Position numbers and translations under genes: made by a program
The notes under the pieces: generated by a model
The model's database searches: none
Told to the model about the DNA's origin: nothing
The model's input: only the letters and a program-made list of their open reading frames with translations
IMG/VR virus record: IMGVR_UViG_3300003323_000257
Location: 62,001 to 126,000 of that record
DNA from: a virus
DNA length: 64,000 bases
Strand: one strand, 5' to 3'
Shown here: positions 44,301 to 50,799 of the stretch, piece by piece
How the letters are laid out: each line of letters opens with the position of its first letter
Numbering within the stretch: position 1 is the first letter of the stretch

Positions 44301-44680
44301 CTTAAAGCCGCCCCAGAAGGATAGCGTACAGCATAAACCGCTGCAGCCGGTTCGATGTCATGACCAACCTGCAGCTGGCCATTGCGATAAACAATAGACG
44401 TTGGTCCTAGTGTTTGAGACCCGGTAATGTTTATGTAGACTGCACTGGTGTCACCACCAACAACGATGGCACTCACTGCCTCTATAGGCATGGCATAGCG
44501 CCACGTCTGAGTGTCATCATATACATACATACCGGCCACGAACGTACCTACTGGAGCATCCAGAATTACAGCACGGCTGGATGTAGGCACTATAGGCAGT
44601 GCGTCTACGTAAGGAATGAGAATAGGTCCGGAGTTTGGACCATCGTACAGAGTTGACTGTATGAAGAGAGGAGTAGCCAT
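41318..44680 (-). CDS. Modular tail fibre (1120 aa)
   Basis: SD AAAGGAAATC. Residues 1-125 carry the shared anchor (GMYVYDDTQTWRYAMPIEA; SIVYRNGQL). Then come segments also found in the giant fibre (DIPGISTVGKTGLYSDLIGAP is nearly identical), three short GTYTKVTVNAQGQV-type units, three type B modules and one TTDGYAVQSGDRVLVKNQT module. The last 150 residues are unique (WLGGNGAPAAGN, YTYTIIKTASGTYTVL). Likely a second trimeric fibre attached at the same kind of site, or a segment joined to the giant fibre. Confidence 0.83.
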   Translation of the reverse strand: MATPLFIQSTLYDGPNSGPILIPYVDALPIVPTSSRAVILDAPVGTFVAGMYVYDDTQTWRYAMPIEAVSAIVVGGDTSAVYINITGSQTLGPTSIVYRNGQLQVGHDIEPAAAVYAVRYPSGAALSEVKFVNNIGPDVNGNIALTANDIPGISTVGKTGLYSDLIGAPDPYVLPIATATVLGGVMVPLTSHISVDGQGNIDLSSATMGLINGKIGTLTSLGVGSSLIASQGGGNANMRSLVAGTNIMISDDGNNGLVIASTGGGSGTVTLTGDVTGSGTGTVPTVLSATGVTPGTYKSVTVDTKGRVTAGTNPTTLAGFGITDALPLVGGTMTGNITMSSGSTVTGIPDPVNPLDSVNKQSLDAALAAAANGVFWKTSVQAATTANVTLSGLQTTDGYAVQSGDRVLVKNQTNPIENGVYVASSSSWTRATDTDTGAEIFHAAVLILNGTTQALEQWTNTNSTQPVVGTDPITWGQLRGAANVYTAGAGIQISGLTVSIANTGVAAGTYTKVTVNAQGQVIAGTNLSASDINTALGYTPYNGTTNPSGFIGGLTATGDATGTAVVSGASGSIALTLANSGVTAGTYTSVTVDAKGRVTVGGSISQAQILSALGFTPVNKAGDTMAGALNWAPLVTVSSAATTPIGAAGSNAVIISGTTTITAFDTIASGATRDVTFNGVLTLTYNATSLILPTAANITTAAGDTATFESLGGGNWRCISYQRANGQPLAPATDNTKLPLAGGTMSGAINGAPQVILTAAATTPIGAANANDLTILGTTTINAFDTIAAGAVRKLTFAGALTLTNSSNLILPTGANITTAAGDVAEFTSLGSNNWRCDFYTRATGQPLVAVPDATKLPLAGGTMTGAVNFAAAVALTTASTVNIGAANSNNVTISGAGTITAFDSVAAGTCRTVVFGSSLTLQYNPTALILPTSASINAAVGDSAEFESLGSGNWRCLWYQRANGSALSTGSPFTTTQIFNGSTGAIAAKFTDVAELVNVVGSGVPAAATINVSSGAVTLYTGAATANWVPNIQWAAGVTLNSIMSIGDALTVVIAATQGGTPFAPTSFQIDGSAVAQRWLGGNGAPAAGNANSIDAYTYTIIKTASGTYTVLAAQSQYK
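41780..42770 (-). repeat. Three type B fibre modules
   Basis: Three units homologous to those at 34680-36740 lie near 41780-42035, 42140-42395 and 42490-42760 (landmarks TTTITAFDT or variants, SLILPT, GNWRC). Boundaries are approximate. The two arrays lie about 5 kb apart in the same orientation. Confidence 0.75.
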
Positions 44681-44691
44681 GATTTCCTTTG

Positions 44692-45066
44692 TTAGCTGAC
44701 GAACCAGCGAGTTTGCGAATGAATATACTGTATGGTTATAGATTGGTTTGCTACAAGCGAATTAGGCAAACCTGTTACTGTGGCCCCGCTACTAGACCAT
44801 GTAACCGCCGCTCTATTTGTTGTAGAAGAAAACGTAAGCAATAATCCGTCTATTGATGCAGATGCAGCAGGCAGCGTTACAGCTAAACCTGCTCCAGACG
44901 TTCCATTAAGGAAGTGATACCGAGTTGATGCTGTTACTGCGGTAACAGTACCAGTAAAAACTGTTCTTGATAGATTGGATATCATACCTTCTATCAAATA
45001 GTCGGTGAGCGAATTTTCCGTTATAGTGCCACTCACATTCACTAAAGGGCGTCGTGGTGCTACCAT
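44692..45066 (-). CDS. Small fibre-domain protein A (tandem pair)
   Basis: 124 residues. Begins RRPLVNVSGTITENSLTD and ends SITIQYIHSQTRWFVS, nearly the same as the next gene upstream on the minus strand. The body (RYHFLNGTSGAGLAVTLP, GATVTGLPNSL) resembles fibre module B. No SD is present before the ATG (CAAAATCAAAAAA), so translation may rely on reinitiation. Probably a tail-tip or fibre accessory protein. Confidence 0.65.
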   Translation of the reverse strand: MVAPRRPLVNVSGTITENSLTDYLIEGMISNLSRTVFTGTVTAVTASTRYHFLNGTSGAGLAVTLPAASASIDGLLLTFSSTTNRAAVTWSSSGATVTGLPNSLVANQSITIQYIHSQTRWFVS

Positions 45067-45084
45067 TTTTTTGATTTTGATGAA

Positions 45085-45462
45085 TTAACTAACGAACCAT
45101 CTTGTTTGTGAATGCACGTATTTTATGGTGACTGATTGGTTTGCAGTTAACGACCCAGGAAGCCCGGTCACCGTACCTCCGCTTGAAGACCACGATGTTA
45201 ATGCTCTGCCAGCAGTAGAGGTAATGGTCATAAGTTGACCATCTATTGAATCTGAAGCGGCAGGAAGAGTGATGGCTAAGCTCAGTCCTGCCGTACCAGT
45301 CATAAACGTGTAACGCGTTGTTAGTGTTATGGCTGTTACGCCGTTGGCTGTATTAATCGTATCGGATAAATTGGACTCCATTCCTTTGGTTACATTGTCC
45401 GTGAGCGCAACCTCTGTAATAACGCCGCTCACGTTGACTAAAGGGCGGCGTTGTTGTCCCAT
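45085..45462 (-). CDS. Small fibre-domain protein B (tandem pair)
   Basis: 125 residues, clear paralogue of the neighbour at 44692-45066 (RRPLVNVSGVITEVALTD; TRYTFMTGTAGLSLAITLP; VTIKYVHSQTRWFVS). About half of the residues agree by eye. The ATG lies close to the previous stop, with only a weak SD (GGCG). It shares the VSGxxTE start motif with the gene at 45466-46074. Confidence 0.68.
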   Translation of the reverse strand: MGQQRRPLVNVSGVITEVALTDNVTKGMESNLSDTINTANGVTAITLTTRYTFMTGTAGLSLAITLPAASDSIDGQLMTITSTAGRALTSWSSSGGTVTGLPGSLTANQSVTIKYVHSQTRWFVS

Positions 45463-45465
45463 GAT

Positions 45466-46074
45466 TTACGCCAACACGATTGTTTGGAACGGTGCGAACT
45501 TGATTGAGGTGGAGCTGGTAGCTACACCAACTTGCTGCACAACTTGACCACTTCCAGAAGGAGCTGTTCCCTGCGTACCGCCAGGAGTGGTTACACTCAG
45601 ATAACGATCACCTGCAGTCAGACCAGTTAAGTGGGTATTGGAGCCTTCCAGATAGACCAGAGCAGTACCTGCGGAGGCCACCGCAGCCAGAACGAAACCG
45701 TGTGCTTCTTTGCCAGTTACGGAAGCATCAGCTTTCCGCACATTAGGAGTACCTGCGTTATTCCAGATGTTTACGAAATCACCGTCGGCAAGTGCTTCGG
45801 AAGCCACTACCGAAGCAGTCTCAGGAACTACGCCTACTGGCATCGTCGATTGATCGAGGCGGCCGGTACCATCCAGAATCGGAGTCTGACCTGCAGATGG
45901 ATTGCCAGTAGAAACCACAGTACCATTCAGAATCGTGGTATCCAGAACGCCGGAAGCATTTAACGCCGGAATCTTATTAGCATCCGCTGAACCTGCAGTT
46001 GTGGTTAGTGCGGCTTCTTCAGTCAAAGTTCCGCTAACTTGTTTGATGAACTTTTTGGTCGACAAAGTGCCCAT
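45466..46074 (-). CDS. Fibre-associated beta protein
   Basis: 202 residues, SD AGGAGA. The N-terminus (FIKQVSGTLTEEAALTTT) carries the VSGTLTE motif of the two small proteins that follow it in the operon. The middle GSADANKIPALNASGVLD is typical of phage fibre or decoration proteins. The second half (GFVLAAVASAGTALVYLEG, GDRYLSVTTPGG) is a compact beta domain. Probably part of a fibre or its base. No enzymatic motif. Confidence 0.65.
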   Translation of the reverse strand: MGTLSTKKFIKQVSGTLTEEAALTTTAGSADANKIPALNASGVLDTTILNGTVVSTGNPSAGQTPILDGTGRLDQSTMPVGVVPETASVVASEALADGDFVNIWNNAGTPNVRKADASVTGKEAHGFVLAAVASAGTALVYLEGSNTHLTGLTAGDRYLSVTTPGGTQGTAPSGSGQVVQQVGVATSSTSIKFAPFQTIVLA

Positions 46075-46083
46075 TTAATTCTC

Positions 46084-46803
46084 CTAGGTAAGAATGATTG
46101 GTTGCTTCAATAAAATCAAGATAGTCGTCGCATCTATAGCTATGCCAACTATCAAGCTATATCCTGCTGAGGGTTCGGTTTGTGTTAGCAAACCATTGAT
46201 TCCATTGAACACGGGACCCTCTACCCAGTTCCAACTCGGCTCGGTTATTTCGCCTTCCGCTTGAATCTTAATCGGTTGACCTTGTGCAGCAGCGCCAACG
46301 GTTAAACCTACTACTGTATTGGCGTCTGCTGCATTATCTGAAGAAGCATAGTCCGCTCCACCAAACACTGCTTTGACAACTCGATGACCGCTAAGGTCCC
46401 TTAAAGCAGGGAGCCATATTGATGTACCGCCCTGCGATTGTGGTTCGATCACGCAGAATATTGATCGTCCTTCTAGCAGGATACTGTTGAATAAAATTCC
46501 GTTTTTGAAAACAGTTGCGGTTGGACTTACGTCAATCGGCGTGTCTAGTCCAAGATAGATATCAACTGTTGCCCCCTTTATTAGGATCTCTGTTAAGATA
46601 GGCTGGGGCATAGCGAATCGCCAGCAAAGACCATCCAACACGTAGAGGCCTTGCTTGAGAGATCCTAAAGTGGCAATCTGAACATACGCTCCGAGTCCTA
46701 TATCTATGGACGGGCTAACTGGTAGCATTGGGGCGTACGTCAGATTCTCCACCTCACCTTTGTGTATGTTGACTGGCAAATACAGAAGTGATTCGGGAGC
46801 CAT
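46084..46803 (-). CDS. Short fibre protein with shared anchor domain
   Basis: 239 residues, SD GGGAGG. Residues 1-125 match the anchors of the two large fibres (GLYVLDGLCWRFAMPQPI; ATVFKNGILFNS). Unlike them it has no repeat shaft; the remaining 110 residues are one small beta domain (GGTSIWLPALRDLSGHRVV; GYSLIVGIAID). It may occupy the same attachment sites, or form a base piece onto which longer fibres are built. Confidence 0.7.
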   Translation of the reverse strand: MAPESLLYLPVNIHKGEVENLTYAPMLPVSPSIDIGLGAYVQIATLGSLKQGLYVLDGLCWRFAMPQPILTEILIKGATVDIYLGLDTPIDVSPTATVFKNGILFNSILLEGRSIFCVIEPQSQGGTSIWLPALRDLSGHRVVKAVFGGADYASSDNAADANTVVGLTVGAAAQGQPIKIQAEGEITEPSWNWVEGPVFNGINGLLTQTEPSAGYSLIVGIAIDATTILILLKQPIILT

Positions 46804-46812
46804 TGTGCCTCC

Positions 46813-47445
46813 CTAGAATACTTGGTTGGCTTTATTCAGCACTTGTAGGCGAGCAGGAACTGTTGCGGCTGAACCATTAACGACTTCTGTGATTTTGGTC
46901 AGCATATCGGCATCGGCCAATTCATTGAGCCTATGAACGCCCCAGAACCAACCTGCACTCATCATGGCATCTGCCGGCTGGCCCACCATATCAGGATTCT
47001 CAACACACCGATCATCACCGTACACGTCTTTAGAGTACTGCAGGTAATTATCGAGGAATGTCAGGTGGAAGCCACCTCGTCCTCTAAAGTTCCATCCGTC
47101 TCCTGACGCGACGTCACCATTTCCGTTTCGATTGGCATAAACGAGACTTGCTAATTTCTGAGGACTCTTTATGTAATCTGGAGCGTAAACCATCGTTGAG
47201 GAACAACTTGCTTTATCGCAGGTGAATCGATGAGGCCATACAGCTACCAAACGTTCCGGCGTCGAGTAATAAAGATTCTCTTCGAACTTGGTGAACGATT
47301 GGGTTTCAAAGCAGGCCTGCGTCATGAAGTGATTAATGCGCCTTGAGGTATTGATTTCATATCGTTGCATTACTGCGTTTATCGCGTCTACCAAATCTTG
47401 ATTTTTGATGTTGGCAAACCGATTGAGTTGGTCTATTGTAATCAT
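46813..47445 (-). CDS. Endolysin, GH19 (chitinase-like) lysozyme
   Basis: 210 residues. GH19 landmarks: ACFETQSFTKFEENLYYS with the catalytic Glu in CFET (E47) and second acidic residues E55/E56, SxERLVAVWPHRF, YANRNGNGDVASGDGWNFRG and GRGGFHLTF, NY. The enzyme cuts peptidoglycan at lysis. No signal peptide is seen, so it depends on the holin. Its ATG overlaps the stop of the membrane protein gene (ATGA) with GGAG in place. Last gene of the lysis cassette in transcription order. Confidence 0.94.
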   Translation of the reverse strand: MITIDQLNRFANIKNQDLVDAINAVMQRYEINTSRRINHFMTQACFETQSFTKFEENLYYSTPERLVAVWPHRFTCDKASCSSTMVYAPDYIKSPQKLASLVYANRNGNGDVASGDGWNFRGRGGFHLTFLDNYLQYSKDVYGDDRCVENPDMVGQPADAMMSAGWFWGVHRLNELADADMLTKITEVVNGSAATVPARLQVLNKANQVF

Positions 47446-47843
47446 GGATTCTCCACGTAGATTATTGCCAGCGGGAGTTCTAGTTCACTAGATCGTATTG
47501 GATTCAGCTGGTACCCAATGATCACATGAGCTTCATAGCGACCCTTTGTAAGTTGGCTATAGGTAACGAACTCATACCGGATGTTCGGATCGTATTGCAC
47601 CGTGTCTGTTTCTTTGACCACAGCACCAAATTTATTCTTAACTTGAGTCTTCATCGTGAAGTCGCTTAATGCTTCAGCGTAGTTTTCAGCTGGCACATCA
47701 ATTGATATGCTGTCACCTTCCTTCTGACTCACTATCACAACTTTGTTGGGTTTGACCCATACATCCGACTCCGTAAGCCAGTATACTGTTATGACTACAA
47801 CGCATACCAGAGTCAGCACCACTACCAACTTCAAGATTTTCAT
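47442..47843 (-). CDS. Membrane-anchored lysis-cassette protein 2
   Basis: 133 residues. One N-terminal membrane helix (residues 5-23, LVVVLTLVCVVVITVYWL), then a beta-rich domain that would face the periplasm. Its end (KGRYEAHVIIGYQLNPIRS ... LAIIYVENP) matches the end of the protein encoded just before it (PGEYQLRAQVHYVINPLKY ... VASIQVD). The two are paralogues. Placed between holin and endolysin, it may do the outer-membrane step normally done by spanins, but it has no lipobox or coiled coil. Confidence 0.65.
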   Translation of the reverse strand: MKILKLVVVLTLVCVVVITVYWLTESDVWVKPNKVVIVSQKEGDSISIDVPAENYAEALSDFTMKTQVKNKFGAVVKETDTVQYDPNIRYEFVTYSQLTKGRYEAHVIIGYQLNPIRSSELELPLAIIYVENP

Positions 47844-47844
47844 T

Positions 47845-48288
47845 TTAGTCCACTTGTATTGAGGCCACCTGCACTGTTTGGTCTACGTACTTGAGTGGGT
47901 TAATCACGTAATGAACCTGCGCTCTAAGTTGATACTCTCCTGGTTTCACCGATTTAGGTATCGGCAACATCACGTTGTCCAAACGTGGAGTACCAGAACT
48001 TTCCACCTGTGGAAAAGCAACGATATCACCTGTCACTGGGTTTACCAGCTCCAAGTGATATCGCACCTTTAAAGGTTCCTGTGTAAACTGTAGGTCGCCT
48101 TTTAACTCATGGCCACCTACAGTTTTGAAAGCGTGTAGCGAGGAGTGAACACTACCTGGGTGTTCGAATACCCATGCAAGTGGTGCCACTGCTATTGTCG
48201 GCACCACCACAAGAGAACTAATGGCAAAGATACCATCCCAAAGTGATTTATAACTTTTAATCCACACCACTGCTGTCTCTATATTCAT
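47845..48288 (-). CDS. Membrane-anchored lysis-cassette protein 1
   Basis: 147 residues from the ATG at 48288, preferred because GAGGA stands just before it and it overlaps the holin stop (ATGA). The longer frame from 48354 lies inside the holin gene. One membrane helix at about 17-41 (IFAISSLVVVPTIAVAPLAWV), then a beta-sandwich-like domain. C-terminal similarity to lysis-cassette protein 2 (Y...V-x-Y-x-x-NP). Role unknown; an unconventional spanin-like or holin-modulating function is inferred from context. Confidence 0.65.
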   Translation of the reverse strand: MNIETAVVWIKSYKSLWDGIFAISSLVVVPTIAVAPLAWVFEHPGSVHSSLHAFKTVGGHELKGDLQFTQEPLKVRYHLELVNPVTGDIVAFPQVESSGTPRLDNVMLPIPKSVKPGEYQLRAQVHYVINPLKYVDQTVQVASIQVD

Positions 48289-48629
48289 TTTGGTTCCTCG
48301 TCTTCGTTCTTTAAGCCGAATTTGATTCGCCAGATATTCTCCAGTTCGGTCCACGCTTTATTCCCCATTGCACCTGTGACTGCGATCAGCACTGCACTCA
48401 TCGGCCCGTGAATGTCTCGGGCTTCACACAGCCAGAACGTAATGACCCCGGTAAATCCTGCAGTCATCATATCGAGAATGAACATGCCTATCCTGAAGCG
48501 CTTCATTGCCTTAAAGTGTTTTATCACGCCAGCAACACACGCGATAAAGATCACCCATAAGTATGTGGTCCAGGGATATCCCAAAGGGTCTTTCCATGCA
48601 GAGATGGACTCAATAATTTTCGGATCCAT
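48285..48629 (-). CDS. LydA/phage-21-type holin
   Basis: 114 residues. Three hydrophobic segments, about 22-38, 50-67 and 76-90, with GFTGVITFWLCEARDIHGP followed by AVTGAMGNKAW, the pattern of the LydA holin family. It would form membrane lesions that release or activate the endolysin. SD AAGGG on the minus strand. First gene of the lysis cassette; the 89-base divergent gap upstream must hold its promoter, and CAATTTTATGAC at 48652-48663 (minus strand) resembles the word ahead of the tail genes. Confidence 0.8.
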   Translation of the reverse strand: MDPKIIESISAWKDPLGYPWTTYLWVIFIACVAGVIKHFKAMKRFRIGMFILDMMTAGFTGVITFWLCEARDIHGPMSAVLIAVTGAMGNKAWTELENIWRIKFGLKNEDEEPK

Positions 48630-48690
48630 GGTACCCTTTTAATTTAAAAGTATGTCATAAAATTGAGGCCCTTATTGAGGCACTCAAGTT

Positions 48691-48698
48691 AGTAAATA
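48691..48698 (+). promoter_or_regulatory. AGTAAATA word, copy 4
   Basis: Exact AGTAAATA 20 bases before the ATG at 48719 and seven bases before the SD AAAGGAGG. A small stem TTGAG-GCA-CTCAA (48675-48687) precedes it. If it were a promoter core, the transcript would start almost at the SD. Confidence 0.4.
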
Positions 48699-48718
48699 TT
48701 AGGCAAAGGAGGATAACT

Positions 48719-49000
48719 ATGAGCTGCGTTGGAATACTAATCGAACCTTACACCTGCAGGGCAGTATTCAATCCTGAACTAGCCATCGCTCAAGGTAATC
48801 ACATAATCACTAACAGTCGTAACGACATCGATCCGCAGATATTACGTGCCAAGGTAGAGGCCAAGGTGCGTAGAAGCTGCCCTCATGTTACATTGAAGTT
48901 CATGGACTTCTGTGACGAACTGGAAGTCGAGACACCAAATGGAGATTACCTTCTGGTGATCTGCCAGGAGTCACCAATGTATTCAGGGAGTATGCACTAA
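48719..49000 (+). CDS. Small unknown protein before exonuclease
   Basis: 93 residues with an excellent SD (AAAGGAGG). It contains cysteines (SCVGILIEPYTCRAVF, RRSCPHVTLKF, FCDEL) and a small alpha/beta pattern. No family was recognised. Its stop overlaps the exonuclease ATG by one base, indicating a two-gene unit. Confidence 0.7.
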   Translation: MSCVGILIEPYTCRAVFNPELAIAQGNHIITNSRNDIDPQILRAKVEAKVRRSCPHVTLKFMDFCDELEVETPNGDYLLVICQESPMYSGSMH

Positions 49001-49875
49001 TGGCAAAAGGACGTATTTTTGTGGTTGATGGAAATTGGTACCTACATCGTTGTTGGCATACCGTCAAATCCAGCAGACCAATGCCGGAGGTCTTACCACA
49101 GGCCGTTGTAACCTTGATCCTGAAGGACGCGGTGTCCACAAAATGTACTCATGTCCTGGTTGCTTTTGATGGATCAAAAGTGTTTCGTTATGATGTGTAC
49201 CCGAATTACAAGGCAGGTCGATCTGAGAAGAAGGCAAGTTCAGTACCAGAGGATGCTGAAGAAGATCGCGGCGATGTTTATGACTCTCTACCTAATCTGC
49301 GTAAGCTGCTGACCGATCTTGGTCTTGTGTACGTACAGCAGAAGAAGTACGAGGCCGATGACGTGTGGGCGTCTGCCGCCGAGCAGTATTCCGAGGTGGG
49401 CTACGATGTTATCGGTGGATGCAAAGACAAGGACGGATATCAAGCGTTGAAGAACGGTGTTCGCATGTACGACTCTTCGTTCAAACCTGAGCCTCGCTAC
49501 ATTGACGCCAAATTGGCAGAGAAGTTGAAGGGCGTATCGGTGTCGAAGATGATCATGCTTCAGACGCTACTCGGAGACGCTATCGATGATGTACCTTCAA
49601 TCCTGAGTCCTGCAAAAGCCAAGAAGGTATGTCAGCAGCACAAGTCGATCAAAGCGTGGTTTGAGGCTTCTGATAAGGCGACCAAGAAGTTTATTCGAAC
49701 AAAGCAATCGCAGATGATGATCAACAAGGAGTTGGTCACTTTAAGAACTGATCTGGCACTACCGGAACCACATACCTTGAAGCCGGATAAGCGGAGAGTA
49801 GAAGGGATGTCGAAGTGGTGGTACGCCCACCAGGATCTGTGCTATCCGAAATCTAAAGGACTGTTCAGAAAATAA
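49000..49875 (+). CDS. 5'-3' exonuclease / flap endonuclease (FEN family)
   Basis: 291 residues. Metal-binding acids of the FEN/PolI 5'-nuclease family appear in order: VVDGNWYLHR (D10), VAFDGSKVFRYDVYPNYKAGR (D57 and the basic patch), YEADDVWA (E118, D120, D121), CKDKDGYQAL (D143, D145) and GDAIDDVPS (D193, D196, D197). The T4 counterpart is RNase H, which removes Okazaki primers. The length fits. The helix-hairpin-helix follows GDAIDDVPSI. Transcribed as an island opposite to the flanking fibre genes. Confidence 0.92.
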   Translation: MAKGRIFVVDGNWYLHRCWHTVKSSRPMPEVLPQAVVTLILKDAVSTKCTHVLVAFDGSKVFRYDVYPNYKAGRSEKKASSVPEDAEEDRGDVYDSLPNLRKLLTDLGLVYVQQKKYEADDVWASAAEQYSEVGYDVIGGCKDKDGYQALKNGVRMYDSSFKPEPRYIDAKLAEKLKGVSVSKMIMLQTLLGDAIDDVPSILSPAKAKKVCQQHKSIKAWFEASDKATKKFIRTKQSQMMINKELVTLRTDLALPEPHTLKPDKRRVEGMSKWWYAHQDLCYPKSKGLFRK

Positions 49876-49914
49876 AAGAAGGAGCCACCTGTTGCCGGGT
49901 AGCTCCTTCTTTTT
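49876..49914. terminator. Bidirectional terminator after exonuclease
   Basis: AAGAAGGAGC (49876-49885) pairs with GCTCCTTCTT (49902-49911), followed by TTT on + and with A-rich sequence on the other side. It separates the convergent exonuclease and adhesin genes. Confidence 0.85.
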
Positions 49915-49917
49915 CGT

Positions 49918-50799
49918 TTATGCGCTTACTCCACTTACGCCATTCGATGCACCACCTGCACCTGACAAACTTGGCTGATTAATTCCCAGCGTTGTACCAT
50001 CAAGTACGGTATCTCCAGCATAGATATACTTTGCAGTGTCCACATTGCTGCTGGTATTGGCGAACAGTGCGTACGTTGCATTACCGGCCCCTGCACCGGC
50101 ACCTGTTGAGAGCACTGTTGTTGCTGCCGCAGTATCCCCGGCAAAGGTGTATTTGTTGGTTATCGTACCACTACTAGTGTTGTTGTGAATGATGCCGAAC
50201 GCACTGATGGACGCGCCATAAGTGTTCACGCAGGTGACTGTAAGATTACCCCCTACTGTCGAGATGTCCGACGCATAATCGTACTTCATCGTGCCGTTGG
50301 TGGGGTTGGCCGCCACATCAGCCTTGGGGAATACACCGGTTGTACTATTTCCAATGGACTGACGAGCACACGAACTAAAGTTCTGACTGCCTGACGCCAT
50401 GTTGCCACCGGCCGTTACTATGTCACCTGCATACTTGTATTTCGAGGTTTGAATTGGAACTGCACCGGTACCAACCATGAATACGGCGGTGGTGCTGTTA
50501 GTAGTAGCTCCTGTAGGAAACGCAATAGCCGTCAAAGAAGTTCCTGAACTAGTAATAGTGGTAGGAAAATTGTACTTGTAGGTCGTTGCCGTAGGCTGTG
50601 ACTTCGCTGTTACCATAGTTGAAGGAATCCCAACTGCAGTTGGATTCGATGTAGTGGCAGGCAGCGAAGTTGTTGGTGAGACTACGTCCGATCCAAAGTC
50701 GTAGATCGTCATAGCGAGACCACTATTCTTGATGAAGATGCCTTGGGTCCCATTTGGCAACTTAACGGGACCGCTGGAGAAGAATTTCGTCTTGAGCAT
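49918..50799 (-). CDS. Repeat-built adhesin (beta-propeller-like)
   Basis: 293 residues from the ATG at 50799, which overlaps the stop of the fibre gene (TAATG) with AAGGTG upstream. Five or six about 45-residue units carry KYxYAGD, V-x-x-G-G or T-T-x-L, and N-x-T-x-x-V-F (for example TSKYKYAGDIVTAGGN, NKYTFAGDTAAATTVL, AKYIYAGDTVLDGTTL). The even spacing suggests propeller blades. Paralogue of 40387-41271. Probably the receptor-binding tip of the fibre encoded just before it. Confidence 0.7.
   Translation of the reverse strand: MLKTKFFSSGPVKLPNGTQGIFIKNSGLAMTIYDFGSDVVSPTTSLPATTSNPTAVGIPSTMVTAKSQPTATTYKYNFPTTITSSGTSLTAIAFPTGATTNSTTAVFMVGTGAVPIQTSKYKYAGDIVTAGGNMASGSQNFSSCARQSIGNSTTGVFPKADVAANPTNGTMKYDYASDISTVGGNLTVTCVNTYGASISAFGIIHNNTSSGTITNKYTFAGDTAAATTVLSTGAGAGAGNATYALFANTSSNVDTAKYIYAGDTVLDGTTLGINQPSLSGAGGASNGVSGVSA

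Noticed and set aside
34310-46800. Many + strand frames of 60-130 codons opposite the fibre genes
   Set aside because: They repeat at module intervals as shadows of the repeats, lack SD sites and would be antisense to clearly real genes.
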